From Chelonoidis abingdonii (taxonomy: Eukaryota > Chordata > Testudines > Testudinidae): a stretch of 64,000 bases of DNA. Of the stretch, positions 45,130-57,537 are shown in pieces. The position numbers and the translations under genes are program-made. Location: NCBI RefSeq assembly GCF_003597395.2, contig NC_133771.1, positions 129,237,683 through 129,301,682 of the forward strand. Direction: 5' to 3'. Below the pieces are notes generated by a model. That model ran no database searches, had not been told where the DNA came from, and saw nothing but the letters and a program-made list of their open reading frames with translations. Position 1 is the first letter of the stretch, and every line of letters starts with the position of its first letter.

Positions 45130-46370
45130 GAATACCATAGTGGAAGACCTAGTTAAACACAATGCTGGGTGCACCTTACATGCTATAAGAAGTGCACCCA
45201 TTAACTGAATATGGCAATGTTCGAGAGGTTCTTTGCTGCATGGAATTGAAAGAAGAGTTGTACATTTCCCCAGAGCACATCAAGGGTAGGTTTATATTCC
45301 ATGCTGCCAATAACAGACTTCCTTGAAGATACAGCAGATGGTAAAGAGTACCTTCATGCTACTGATCTGGTCCGCTATTAGGAGAGTATTAAGGGGCACA
45401 AGTCCCAACCTTCACTGCTGTGTGGACCAGCAAAGAACCATTCCTTGAAACAGCTTCTTGACTTCATGCCTCACTTACTTTCCTACCAAGATCTAAAAAT
45501 TCTGATGCCAAGAAGTCCAGTTTTCAATGAAGCAACAGTTATATTAACTATGGTAGAGTTTTCTACTTTCACTAATCTTGACCTCACTTGGTTATTGTGC
45601 AAAAGTAGGATGAACTCCAGAGGTGAAAAAAATGACTAAGTTCTGGAAGGTTGCCTGGAAAGACCAAATTAGCTTACTGGAAGGCATTTGAGTCAGCCTC
45701 CAAAGACTCCCCTCACTCTGAAGATGCTCAGAACACCAGAGACAGTTCGGAGTCATAAATGCACTGGAGGGCTTCATATGATGAGTTCATCATTGGAAGA
45801 TCGACGTTATGAGGCTAGCCGAGCTACACTGGTGGATGTTTTCCAAGAAGCAGACAAACAGAGGAAAATTGCCACTAACAAGGGGTACATTTACACTGCG
45901 CTCAAGAAGGTAAATTATCAAGCAATGGAATGGCTTCAGGTGATGCAGTGCATCCAAAACTCCTCTCCCATGTTGGGCATGGATGAGTCTTGGAGGATGG
46001 CCTGATCACACCAGTCATGTGTAAAATACCATGTGTTCCTGAATCAAGACTTCAGCTCATCAAATGATCGTGTTTAAAGACCAGATGCTCACCACCTGGC
46101 AAATGTTTGGCCAGCAGACTGTCCTGTGCAGAAATGCATGAGTATGGCAAAAATGAGAATCAGTGTGACAATGTGTTTTTTTGTGGTGCCCTACAATGGA
46201 GAAGACACTGATAGTGACTTTGATGACAAAATGTTTTCAGTTCTACGTGTCAAGGCTAACTTCCCTAGAATTACCAAAGATCAAAGTCTTTTTTTATGTC
46301 GGCAATACATCCCTATGTTAAAATATAATTTTAAAAAGCTGATTTTTAAACATTTTTCCACATAATTGTT
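45130..46370 (+). pseudogene. Unrecognised coding-like segment, possibly a processed pseudogene
   Basis: Three plus-strand open stretches (45445-45639, 45688-46005, 46126-46365) follow one another within 1 kb, and readable peptide continues between them in other frames. Balanced pieces include LLDFMPHLLSYQDLKILMPR, EDRRYEASRATLVDVFQEAD and EDTDSDFDDKMFSVLRVKAN. There is no obvious simple repeat or transposon end here. The look is that of an intronless, frameshifted coding copy. I could not identify the parent protein, so retrocopy, old transposon gene and chance all remain open. Confidence 0.35.
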
Positions 46371-46635
46371 CTAGGTTTCTCATTTTTGGTACTATTGGGT
46401 TCATGGAAGAAAGGGCTTTTGAATGATACCCAACTCAACCCATTCCTGACATTGTATTAAGAAAACTTCCACCAACCAAAGGACAAGGTGCTGGGGGGCA
46501 GTGAGTTCCCCATGCCACACTGCAGAGGATGACAGCATTGAAATTATGATTCTGTAGATTTTTACAAATCAACAACTCCCTTACCTTTCTGTCACTGATT
46601 TGCCCAACAGATTGAAATGTTACTACTTTATACTC

Positions 46636-46880
46636 TCAGACTATAACCACTGGCTTTTGGGATATTCTGATGTGGGTCAGCCTCAGTCTCTTGTATTGAA
46701 GCTGTTGAACTGTGGATAAATAATTCGAGATTCATTAGAGCGGGGAACAGGATCCTGGGTCTCCTATCTCTCTGGTGAGTGCCCTAACCATGAAGCTATA
46801 GAGTCATTCTCTTGCTCCCTGGCCCAGTGACTCTAATTATTTATTCAAACCGGAACAGCTTAAACAGAAGAGATTGTTGT
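46636..46880. repeat. Foldback element with tRNA-like centre
   Basis: Outer arms: TTGAAGCTGTTGAACTGTGG then ATAAATAATTCG on the left (46697-46727), mirrored by ATTATTTATTCAAACCGG and AACAGCTTAAACAG on the right (46836-46869). The centre holds ATCCTGGGTCTCCTATC then GAGTGCCCTAACC and AAGCTATAGAG, the reverse complement of a tRNA-like head. The same arms occur at 18087-18206. Confidence 0.6.
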
Positions 46881-46944
46881 GCAGATATTTAGTTGGCTTT
46901 ATTGACTTCAAGAGCAGGTACACTTTCTACAGTAAGAGATTGTC

Positions 46945-47235
46945 AGGGGCATCGGAAAGGGAGAGGGGCAGGGGCAATGGCCTCATCACTTTTTATCATC
47001 CATAAGGGCAAGGGGGGAGGGGCAGAGAGGAGCAAGCAGGGGGCGGGATCTTGGGGAGAAAAGATGGCACTGGAGCAGGGCCTCGGAGGAAGAGGAGGTG
47101 TGGGGGCAAGCCTTGGAGGAAGGAGCAGTGTGAGGGTGGGTGGCTCAGGGGGAAGGGCAGCATGGGGGTGGGGCCTCAAAGGGAAGGGGCAGCTTGGGGC
47201 AGGGCCATGGTTCGGACACCAGTGGCCCCCTTACA
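46945..47235. repeat. G-rich minisatellite, about 31-bp units
   Basis: Markers CCTCGG, CCTTGG, GCTCAG and CCTCAA occur near 47081, 47111, 47142 and 47174, spacings about 30 to 32 bp, with GGAAGGGGCAG-like words in each. Open frames of up to 115 codons here are repeat artefacts. Confidence 0.65.
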
Positions 47236-47343
47236 TTTAGGGAGCTTCTGCTTTTAGGGAGAATGTACAAAAGCTTCCATGGCTAGCATGGAGTGGGTCT
47301 TGCACTTTATGGAGCCACTGACACATCCACAAAATGGCCCAAA

Positions 47344-47412
47344 TCCTTGGCTGCCATAAGTCAGTGTAGGTCCATTGACTTCAAAAGAACTATGCCAATT
47401 TACACTTTCTGA
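47344..47412. repeat. Short foldback MITE fragment
   Basis: CATAAGTCAGTGTAGG, TCCATTGACTTCAAAAG, CTATGCCAATTTACAC. A palindromic centre with mirrored TAAGTC/TTTACA arms. Confidence 0.45.
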
Positions 47413-47502
47413 AGATGGCGGCTAGTGTACATAAGACATAGTTCTTCTAATTTGTGAGTGGTTTACACTGACTTTGTGGAGGTACAAGTGACAACACAAA
47501 CT

Positions 47503-47586
47503 CCACGTAGCTCAAAAGCTCGTCTCTTTCACCAACAGAAGTGGGTACAATAAAGGGTATCACCTTTCCCACTTTGTCTCTCTAAC
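47503..47586 (+). repeat. Dispersed repeat tail, copy B
   Basis: CACGTAGCTCAAAAGCTCGT, CACCAACAGAAGTGGGTAC and CCCACTTTGTCTCTCTAAC, matching copy A at 24348-24456 in order. Confidence 0.6.
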
Positions 47587-47589
47587 ACA

Positions 47590-49425
47590 AGTGTAGGGCA
47601 GTGGAGACTAAAGACCAACAGTCCTGATTCTTCTCTTTCTCACCCAAGTTTTATACAGATTCAGTAGTGTTGCTCCTGATTTACACGTGCATGAAAGGAG
47701 AATTAGGTCAAGGGGCTCAACTCTATTCCTGGAATATTCCCACTGAAATTAATGGCATGGCATCCACTTGCACCAGTGCTGAATTTAGCTCATTAGTCCT
47801 TTTTGTCTTTCCAGGGCAGAAGGTCTTCTGTATCACAGCTAGGAAACAAAAGTCTGATCCTTTCAATAGCTGTTGTAATAACAGCTTGGAAAATTCCCAA
47901 AGTGACTAAAGTGGATGTCTTGTCCCAGTGCCATCATGTTGATAATAACTTCACCTTTGAACAGGGCTTTGCCCAGTAGCGCTGTTAGTCACAATCACAC
48001 TGCATCACTAAAATAAAGCTTGCTAAAGGCAAATAAGAGGTGAGCCTTGCCTTTGTAGAAAACAGCTTGTATAGATAGTAGACACTATCACTCCAAAATG
48101 GATAACGTCCTTACTGTATGTGGAATGTGGTAGTTTATATTAAAGGCAACCTCTGCTTATGTAAAGTTATACAGGTAGAATATAAAAGGTCAAGAAGTGC
48201 AAAAATTACAGTTTCTACAGCTTTATTAAATTGGTGTATTTTCTGTTTTGCTTATTTTTTTGTGTGAGTGTGTTAAAGCTGTCCTGTAATATATTCCCAT
48301 TTGATGTTAAATGTATATGATAAAATATACAGGGCATGAGATTTGGCAGAGCTAGTGTTGCTATAGGAATACTTTGCTTACACATTTTCCAACTTCTAAA
48401 TTTGTGGCTGTATAACCTTAAGATTGTAGTAACACAGGGCCAGACCCCACCCTTCCATGGCAGAATCCTCCCCAGTGTTGTAGACTTTATTTCTGGCTAC
48501 TCCCTAGTATGTCCTCATGTCAGGTACCACCACAGATGGTGGTGGTGGAGGATAGCAGCACAGAGGAGAGATGGGCATGCTTTTGTCACAAATAGTAAAT
48601 TTGCCAAAAATGCATTTTGGTGGGTGTGGAGAAGTATGAATGTTCTTGATGTTTTCTCTGAATAGTGTATGTGTGTGCCTCAGTTTGCCCTGTGTATTAC
48701 TCAAATATCAAGGTAGTGGGATACAAGTTTTTTATCATTGCAGAGACCCCAAGAGGGCAGATGTGACTGCCAACTGTCTGTCTGGGCAAAGAGCATGGCC
48801 AACAATCTGTATCCTAGCACCTGGTGGCTTGGCTCCCTCCTCTGCAAGAATCAGCCAGAGGTGATGGAGAACAAAGATACCAAGTGACCCAGGAAAGAGA
48901 CAAAGCCCAAAGGCGGGGCAGCTGGGCATGACTCAGGCTGGGCTGGTGGAAACTGGTTCAGTTTTCTGGTTTGGGACTCTGGCAGAACCCAGGGCTCAGG
49001 GTGCTGAATCTTCCCAAGGTGGATTTTGCTGAGTGTTCCTGATTTCTGTGCTAACAAGATCTGTTCTACGCTGTGTTCCTGTCACCTAATGAACGCTTCT
49101 GTTTTACATATCTGGCTGAGAGTCACTGCTGACTGTGAAGTTGAGGTGAAAAGGCCCTCTGGAGACATGTAAGACTTCCTGGGGTGTCCCTTCCAGATGG
49201 GTTCAGTGCAGGAAGCTCACGCCGTGAACAGGGGTGCTGAATGCTTTGAGGCCAGACCCAGAAAGCACTGAAGCCAAAGAGGCTTTTTACTCTGAGGGGA
49301 GACACTCCACTAGAGTCCTGCGTGGCATCATTCAGAGCAGTTTCAGAGCACCAAAATTGTGACTGCATGACAGGGGACACAAAAACCATTTGTGAATTCA
49401 GGTTGAATTTGACAAATAGTGTCAG
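47590..49425. other. No supported gene or repeat
   Basis: Contains a short GTT/GGT tract (48537-48549) and unique-looking sequence. Frames at 48336-48665 and 49123-49479 lack domains. Confidence 0.35.
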
Positions 49426-49429
49426 CCAA

Positions 49430-49675
49430 AAAAAAAAAAAAATTTTCCCTAGAAACATCAAAACATTTTGTTTCAACATTTCATTTCAATCTGACATTTT
49501 GAAAACAAAATGTCAAATTAAATCAACATTTTGTTTTGAAAACGCTGAATCAAAACAATGTTCAAAATGTTTTATTCAACCCAAACAAAGTTTTCATTTC
49601 AGAACTACAAACTTTTTCCAGATTTTTCACTTTGGCCACTGAACTGAAAAATCAGTTTTTCACTCAGCTCTACCG
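49430..49675. repeat. AT-rich self-complementary repeat
   Basis: CATTTTGTTTCAACATTTC, GACATTTTGAAAACAAAATG, CATTTTGTTTTGAAAACG and TTTCAGAAC alternate on both strands, giving strong foldback potential. Same vocabulary as 9580-9940. Confidence 0.6.
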
Positions 49676-49805
49676 CAGAGTCCCTTATGCTGCTTCTCTG
49701 CCAGGGGAATTCCCAAGGCCCATTGTGACCCTTTTAGGTAGGTATATGCTGCATTGTAAACCATGTCTATTGGCTCGAGGACTCTGTTTCCAAGCCCTCA
49801 TCTGA

Positions 49806-50053
49806 GGCCTTGGCTACATTGGCACTTTACAGCGCTGCAACTTTCGAGCTCAGGGGTGTGAAAAAACACCCCCCCTAAGCGCTGCAAGATACAGCTCTGT
49901 AAAGTGCCAATGTAATCAGGGCGGCAGCGCTGGGAGCACGGCTCTTACGTGCAGCACTGGGAGAGCTCTCTCCCAGCGCTGCCACTCTGACTACACTCAC
50001 ACTTCAAAGCGCTGCCGCGACAGCGCTTTGAAATTTCTAGTGTAGCCAAGCCC
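49806..50053. mobile_element. GGCTTGGCTACA-type foldback MITE, 248 bp
   Basis: Left end GGCCTTGGCTACATTGGC and right end TAGTGTAGCCAAGCCC are inverted. Internal pairs: GGCACTTTACAGCGCTG with ACAGCTCTGTAAAGTGCC; CCAGCGCTGCC mirrored; CACTTCAAAGCGCTG with CAGCGCTTTGAAA. The repeated AGCGCTG word resembles the MITE at 59638-60033. No target duplication found. Confidence 0.75.
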
Positions 50054-51230
50054 TCAGTGTCCACACTGCATTGTAAACCTGGGTTTAGGATTGCTGGACC
50101 CGTGTCTCACAGCTATGCTAATGCATCCTTATTGTGCTACGCTGACCTTCTGACTTGGTCTGCAGCTTGAATTGCGCCCACGCTTCAAAATGACAGGGCT
50201 TAGACCCAAATCATAGAGGGACTTGGTCTCTGACCCATCATACTAGCAGGGTACTAGGGCATGGGTTATGACTGCTTGCTGACCCAAGTCAGGATGGGTT
50301 TACATCTACAGTGGCATATACAGTACAGACAATGCACATCCAGCTAGCATGGATATAAATAGCAGTGTAAATGGTGAGGCACTGCTTAGGTGAGTAAAGT
50401 AGAGCGGCCTGCATGCCTGAATCCCCAGGGTACGTACCCTACATGAGTCTCTACCTGACCAAGCCATGCCTCACATGTCTAAAAATACACTACACTAAAA
50501 ATAGCAGTGTAATGTCCTGCCACCTCCCCCTTGCCAGAATCTTTCCCTGCTGCAGTGAAAGGCTCCAGCTACAGGGAATTGACAAAGCCTTTCCCTGCCA
50601 CACTGAAAGACTGTGGCAGTAGGGAAAGGCTCTAGCAGGTCAAAGGCAGCAGTAAAAAGCTCGAGGGGTGGGGGAGGTGTAGTCAGTGGTGAAAGGCTTC
50701 AGCAGCTCCCCACTGTCAGAGGCATTCCCCATTGCCTCCCTCCTGCCAGAGCCATTCACTGCTATGTGAAGCTACATTATGCAGCGAGTGTGGATGTAGT
50801 CTGCCTTCCACTGAGGCATATAGCTTCACAGGGCCGGCTCCAGGCTCCAGCGCGCCAAGCGTGTGCTTGAGGCGGCATGCCGCGGGGGCACTCTGCCGGT
50901 TGCCAAGAGGGCGGCAGGCGGCTCTGATGGACCTCCCGCAGGTGTCCCTGCAGAGGGTCCGCTGCTCCCGCGGCTCCAGTGGAGCATCCGCAGGCACGCC
51001 TGCGGGAGGTCCACCGGAGCCGCGGAACCAGCGAGCAGCAGAGCGCCCCCAGCGGCATGCTGCCGTGCTTGGGGCGGCGAAATGGCTAGATCCATCCCTG
51101 TAGCTACATGTTCCTTACTTGCTGTTGCAACTATAGACAAGATCTCACATTGATTTGTATGTGGCTGGAAGGGGACTTGGGCTCAAACCTGAGTCAGAGT
51201 TCAGGCTTAGTGTGTAGTGTAGACATCCCC
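50054..51230. mobile_element. Older DNA element interrupted by hAT copy 3
   Basis: Left GTGTCCACACTGCATTG and right GTGTGTAGTGTAGACATCCC look like degenerate inverted ends. The interior (50500-50720) has internal repeats of TTTCCCTGC...CAGTGAAAGGCT type. The 272-bp MITE at 50829-51100 sits inside with its own target duplication, so the host element is older. Boundaries are approximate. Confidence 0.45.
50829..51100. mobile_element. hAT MITE, copy 3 (272 bp)
   Basis: Left end CAGGGCCGGCTCCAGG, right end GCTAGATCCATCCCTG. Target duplications TAGCTTCA (50821-50828) and TAGCTACA (51101-51108) match at 7 of 8. The interior has GTGTGCTTGAGGCGGCATGC, GGAGGTCCACCGG and GTGCTTGGGGCGGCGAAATG, matching copies 1 and 2. 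Confidence 0.9.
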
Positions 51231-51589
51231 TTTATGTCCCTGCACACTGCCAGCTCAGCATACAGGGGCTGCAGTAGGGAATAGAATCAGGCCTCTGTTG
51301 CTCTCCCTAGTTCAAGCACCAAATGCTTAGTGACACCCTCCTCTTGCCTGGAAATTCTTGAGGCTCTGTTTTCTCTTGGCCACTGACAGATGCATCAATG
51401 AAAGATGAGCAGTCATGGTATATGAGCAACATTCTCCCACGCTTAGTCCTCAAAGAGAAAAAACATCTGGCTATTTTGCGCTAATAAACATCAAAGTTGT
51501 TTATTATTAACAGCAGTGCTGTGTCCAGTGGCCTCAACCAGAATCAGAGCCTAGTGGTGCTAGAAACTGTATAAACACTAGGTTGGTAG

Positions 51590-52140
51590 TGAGTAGAGCT
51601 GAGGGAAAATTGGAATGTCAATTCTGCAGGAAATGCCAATATTTCAATACTTGTTTTTCTCCTGAAGTGGGATGAAAAATTGAAATATCACAATTTTTCA
51701 CAGAATAAAATTTTCCCCAAAAATTACATTTGGAAGGTGAAATGTTTTGTTTCAAGTCTGTTCAGTATTAAACCTAGGGTGGTGCATTGCCTCATGGCAG
51801 TTGTAGTTCAGGTCTAATGTCTCCCTTCTTCCCTATGAGCCAGGTTCTCTGGCCAGGCAACATCTCCTGTGATGCAGCTGAAGCCATGTGTCTCCCACAA
51901 TGCACCATGCTGGTCACAAAGGAGACTACACTGCTTCATGAGAGATCTAGTCTGGCCAGGGAGCTCAGCCCACAGGGGAGAATGGGGAATCAGTTATCTT
52001 AACTACAGCTCCTGTGGGGCAATGTGACACCATACAGATATGCAGCTGGATGTTTGAACTGACTCAAAACAAGATGTTTTGTTTTCTTTTTCCTATATGA
52101 AAAAATGAAAATTTTGGCAAACTTGACTCGACCTTTGGGA
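51590..52140. repeat. Large imperfect palindrome (foldback repeat)
   Basis: Outer AT-rich arms use the TTTTGTTTC/GAAAATTTT vocabulary. Inner arms GCATTGCCTCATGGCAGTTG (51784) and CTCCTGTGGGGCAATGTGAC (52010) are roughly inverted, each beside a GTAGTT or AACTAC word. No coding content. Confidence 0.5.
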
Positions 52141-52463
52141 ATCAAATGGATGGCTTATTCTAGTTCCAGGGGGACAGACAGGTGTCACACTTGTCATTAA
52201 TTCATGTTCTGGAGGGCAGCCTCAGCAGAGAAGCTAAGGACAGAATAGGCCCAAAGACAGACTATACTCCCCCCACCTCCAGGCCATGGCTGAGGCATGG
52301 TGGCAGGGCATTGTAGGGAGGCATTTTTATTGCCTGTTCTGTACCTTTTTTGGATATAGGAGTTCATTCTAAAGGATTTTCAATCCTACACTTTTTCCTA
52401 GCACTAAATTCATGTGTCCCTTCCTATTACTCTTCCTTTAACCCCCCCAAAATAAAATAAAAG

Positions 52464-52495
<32 letters not shown>
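52464..52495. repeat. (CA)n microsatellite
   Basis: About 16 uninterrupted CA units preceded by AATAAAATAAAAGG. Confidence 0.95.
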
Positions 52496-52497
<2 letters not shown>

Positions 52498-52499
52498 AA

Positions 52500-55400
52500 G
52501 AATGGTGACATGCAGCAGAATTAAGAGGCAGTTTCATGGCCAGAAGCCTTGTGACCCATATCTTGATGAACAAAGCAGTTCTTTCTCTCTTAAGATGATC
52601 ATCCGTGCCAAAAATTCTGGCACTTTTCTGAGCCTGCTTCCCAAACTTATTCACTTAATAACAGGAGTGTTTGTCTTTGGGCAATGCTCTAACTTATACC
52701 ATTGTGGTTTCCAGGGCATGAGAATTTTCAGTCCTGGAAAATGAATAAAAGGCCATCTCCTTTCTCTGCAGGCAAGTGGAGACTCTGAATTCCCTCAGTA
52801 TAGGCTCCTCTTTGTTTTTAGTCCAAAGATTGTCTTAGATCCAAGCCAACCAAACAAAAGCTGATTCTCTCACCTTCAAATAGAGGGATTACTGCAGACA
52901 AGTTGAAGCTGTGGAGGAAACTGTGAGCTCCACTTGAACAACTGAGGACACAACATTTCATATGAAACAAAGGTGAAGAGAAAAAAAGCCCTGCTGAAAA
53001 TTTACACAGAGTTATAGATGCAGGACACTTGAGACGTTGTTTATAGCTCTTTGTATTTATATAAAGAGGGCATGTAGATAAACAGCAACATTATTTCCCT
53101 CTGCAATAAGAAACCAGCTTTTAAGCTGAGAAAGTTCACTATGAAAGCAATCTCAGTGAGTTGTGTGTAACAGAAGAAAAATGCCAATGTCATCAAATAC
53201 TGATGTCTGTCTTTCTTCTCTTCCCATACCTCAGCAATAAATCATGTTTAGAGACATGTATATTACCTGCTATTTATGGTGGATGCCATGCAAACAACAG
53301 TGCTACATGACAATTTCTGGTACCTTCTTTGGAACAAATCATTTCTACCAACAATGTGAAAACAATCATGTCCCAGAATAACATCTCACTCTGACTGGGA
53401 AATGCTCAGCACAATTCAGGCAGTGGAGATGGAGCAAACGTGGTTTTAAGCATTTTTTTTGCATTCCCCCAATCTTGGGCTGCTCTGTATTGGAAAAGTC
53501 CTCTGGCACAAGTTAGAGAAGCCTGAGAAGTGCTTTTATCTTCACTGCCTGCCGACAGATTCAAGCAGCCATTATAGTAGCCTGGGACTGCTGGAGATCT
53601 CTGAGGCAAAGGAATACCCTGGCCTTGCTTCATGTACCTGGCAACGTTCCCTGCACCAATTTGGGAAGGTATTGGTGTTGGGAGTCACTCTGGCGGCTCG
53701 ATGCCGAACAATTATCCTCCTAAATGGGAGTATTCTTCCTCTGGCCTACTACCTTTTGTTGTGGGAGAACAAAGCTAAAAGGAGAGGTGGATTCTAGGCT
53801 TTTCCCCTAACATGAACACACCTTTGTCTATTACAGTACTGTCTTAGGCAGCTGTACTTGCAGAAGAATGGCATTGACCTATAGAAGTCTCCCCCCAAAT
53901 CAGTTTTTTATAGAGGCTATACTAACATTTTATTGATTCCGAGCCTTTAAATATTGATCCAGTTTTCAAGAGAATAAGAATCTTCATGGTAATTGGAACC
54001 AAGTTAGGAAAAGAGCACTGCCACTACCATCAAGCTGATCCACAATATTTCATATCTCTAAATGAACTAAAGCCAAGTGAGAGAAAGAACACTTCAGCAC
54101 TATGAAACTGTCATTGCGCCTGCTCCTGATTTAAACTGGTGTGATTTCAAATACGATAATCCTGATTTATAGCAAGGTAACCAAGAGGAAGAATCAAGCC
54201 CATAATATCTATAAGAGCGGCCATGCTAGGAAAGGGTTAGAGGTTTAAACTGTCATTTTAGGCAAGACAAAACAGATTATTTTGCCACCCACCTATGACC
54301 TTGCAGCCCATGATTGCTCAGAGCTCTCAAATATGGGTTTATGAACTCAAGGAGGGTGGGAATCAAGCTATGAGAACTCTGTGAAGCATTTTTTCTGCAT
54401 TTCATCTTTTTCTCTGGTTTTCCTTACAACATCATAATCTAGATCTGCCACAGCAGTGCACTGCATGAATAGCATTTGATGTCACGCAGGCTTTTGAAAA
54501 ACTTAAAGCTATTGCCTGGTTCAAGTGTCAGACAGGCACTGGCAGGAACCAATTTACAGCAGAGACAGAAATCTGAGCAAGTCTGAAGTATGCTTGTCCC
54601 CCAAAAAGTGCACTATGAAAATTGATGTGACATTGTGTAGCGGTGAAAGAGGAAATCAGTTTCATTTTACTTTAAGGAGTATGGATGGCTTCAGATTTTA
54701 ATATTAAGAAAAACTAGTAGGAATATCTTCTATGGATTTCCCATCCATGTGTAAGACCAGTTTTCCATGGTTTTTTTTGTTTTAAAGGCTTGGGGGGAAT
54801 TTGTATTTATACCTGCATAACTAAGAGTAGGGTCTGATGCATGCAGTAAGAATAAATAGAAGACATAGATCACGCTGCAAAATAGAGGCAAGGATTCTGA
54901 ACCAGTCTTTACTGGCAAAGTGAAATTTTTCTCCAATATAAAGCAATGGGGAACAGCAATCAAAATTGATTTTTCCAGTTAAAAGGCTGTATCATGATGT
55001 TACCAAAAAAAAGTATCATGATGAGCTCAGCTTTTCTGCCAACATGTTGCAATAAATATAGACAGGAACCGTTAAGATTAAACAGTTCTTTGACACAGTG
55101 TACATTTTCTTGATTCACTGTGCATCATTAAACATATTTTTTATGATGCTTTGTTTATTTCCTGGACAAGACATTAAATTCAAATTACATCTTAAAGGAG
55201 TTTTACTCAATTCAGATCTCACTGTGGGAATATCTCATTATCAGGGTTTATATTTCTAATGCAGATGAATGGGTCAGACTTTGATAGCAGGTCAAGGAGA
55301 TTGGGTGAGCTCAGACTCATTTGGATCCAAGGCACTTTTTACATTAGCTAGTCTGCTGCTACTTTTGTAAGGAATCTACAAAATATTTATGTAGATCTGT

Positions 55401-56130
55401 GCACCGAGGTGATAAAAATGATAGAGAGCCCTTTTTTTCTGCCCCCAAAACATAATTTAATATGTTATTGTTGATTACGGTGACATTGAATAGTCGGTAA
55501 AACGTGTGCATCTTACAGTGTGTAAACGGTGTTTCAGATTACTTTCTAAAATGCATAAAAATATACAGTGGCATAATATCTAAAATTGTCCCTCCCTCCC
55601 ACTCTGTTTCCCCTTATTCCTTTGCCGGTTGGTCATGAATTTTAAGAGTAAAAGGCTAAAGCTTTATAATGAAGTTCATTATACAGAAGTAGAAAGGCTT
55701 TATTTGTCATTAATTTGAAAAAAAATTGATTGCATTCTCTCTTCTTTCATCTAAAGATAAGCATTTCGTAGCATTTAATAAAGTGCATAGGGTGAGTACA
55801 CAGTTGAAGGACTAGTACAATTGTTAAAGGTCCTCTCAACATTATCACAGGTTTCTTTAAACTGTTTCTGCCTTTGCCCCAACTCCCCTCCCAAGATTCA
55901 TCCCCACCACATTAAGTTAGGGTTTGCCATGGTCAAAGAGCTCAAAATTGAAAAACAGTAGTATTTCCTGATGATAATAGATATTCAGACTTGAATAATT
56001 TCAAATCCTTTCTGGTTTTTAAGAAACCAGTGAAAAATTCTCAATGATTCATGGCCATTCTCTCTCACCTTTGGAAATGCATGTGTTTGTCAGTTTTACC
56101 ATCACCTACTGCATTATAGTTTGCTATTTA
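52500..56130. other. Longest stretch without recognised repeats
   Basis: About 3.6 kb, AT-rich, with no transposon end, tandem array or domain that I can recognise. The few frames over 60 codons (53406-53797, 54730-54963) have no motif. Because the rest of the window is repeat-dense, this is the best place to look for a conserved non-coding element, but none can be claimed from one sequence. Confidence 0.4.
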
Positions 56131-56137
56131 TGGACCC

Positions 56138-56226
56138 AGTCAAGCAAGGTGCTGAGTCCCTTCAGTTCCATTGGGAATTGAAGGAGCTCAAGCACCTTGG
56201 AGGAGGGGTTAAGCACCTTATAGGAT
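56138..56226. repeat. Short foldback MITE
   Basis: AAGCAAGGTGCTGAGTCCC, TTCAGTTCCATTGGGAATTG and GAGCTCAAGCACCTTGG form mirrored arms around a palindromic centre. Confidence 0.5.
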
Positions 56227-57228
56227 GAGGCGCAAGCCCTACAAACAACATTTTGTTCTGATCAGATACTAACCATCAATGCTGAGCGACCCTAAAGATA
56301 ATGCATGAATTTCTTTTAACTTGCCTGTCACTTTTATTTATGATAATGCTTTGCTGTGTGCTAAAATCCCAGTAAGGTGCTATATTGTAAAGATAAGACT
56401 TTCTCCAAGATTGCATTGTATCTTTGTGGCATAGAAAAGGAGCGTGTTCAAGGTTGTGCTCCAAGATACATCACTATGTTGTACAGTACTTCCAGTTTTC
56501 TAATTACTGCATTTGAAACTTACCCAAGAGACAGAATGTGAGCCTGGGCAAGCCACTGCAAAGAGAAAGCGCGGGCGCGGGAGAGAGAGAGCGCGCGCAT
56601 GTGCTCATGGCCTGCTGGAGGATACCACAGTTCCCTGCACTAGGAGTGGAGCTATCTCTGGAAGATCTCTTGCCAGAAACTTGATCATCATTCAGTTAGA
56701 AAATGCAAACTGCTGAACTCCTCTGGGGGAATCTGGGGAATATGTGAGTAATTCTCAACTCCAGCAAAGGAAATTAGTAAACAAGGTTAGTTGTTGTGAC
56801 CCCCAATTCCCATTTTGGTTCAGAAATTGCTGAATGCTCACCCCTTAAAATATCACAGATGCTAATTTCTTTCTTAACCATGAAATAAATGGTTGCATAG
56901 GACTCTATCAGAATTGTTAATAGGAGAAGATGTTTTATCAGAAACACCAAGGCTACTAACGGTCTCTGTAACAACAATAAAAAGAGAATCGACCATTGCA
57001 TTTGCATCCTTTCTCTAGCTTCCTTTTGCACAGTATGCATTTCCCTTAGTTATCCTTAGCTGGGAGATGCAGCAATGCACTCTCTCTCAGAGCAGAAGGA
57101 CAAGGTGTGTGCTAAGCAGCAACCACCAGTGCAGCTGCACATAGGTCAGGACTGCATTGCAGTGAGGGCCGCTTCAACCTCTTCAGTCACACAAGGTTCC
57201 TTGCTTTCATAGTAAACTTAACCTCCAT

Positions 57229-57312
57229 TGACCCTGGGGATGAGATCTCTACCCCACTGAAGTCAGTGGGAGTTTTGCCATTAACGTCAGTGGGGCCAGG
57301 AGTTCACCCTAG
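57229..57312. repeat. Short foldback MITE
   Basis: GATGAGATCTCTACCCCACT, GAAGTCAGTGGGAGTTTTGC and AACGTCAGTGGGGCCAGG, then AGTTCACCC. Arms mirror around GTTTTGCCATTAACG. Confidence 0.6.
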
Positions 57313-57537
57313 GTTCATAACATCTTGCGTCTGCTCCAAAACCCAGAATCCCCTTTCCCTTCCCCTTCCCCTTTTGTTGCCAAAGCAAGATGCCACTTGA
57401 ACCCAAGTTGACTTGTGTAATAATACTTGTTTGACACTTTATGTAACGTCATTAAGAGGAGGCGGTGGAGCTTCAAGTCAAGTTCCTGTCTCCAAAAATC
57501 TCAAGCAGGTCAGAGCCAGGGCTTAGATAAACAAGGA

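Noticed and set aside
50732..51153. Five overlapping frames around hAT MITE copy 3
   Set aside because: Same frames arise in copies 1 and 2 of the MITE; GC-rich non-coding element with clear ends and target duplications.
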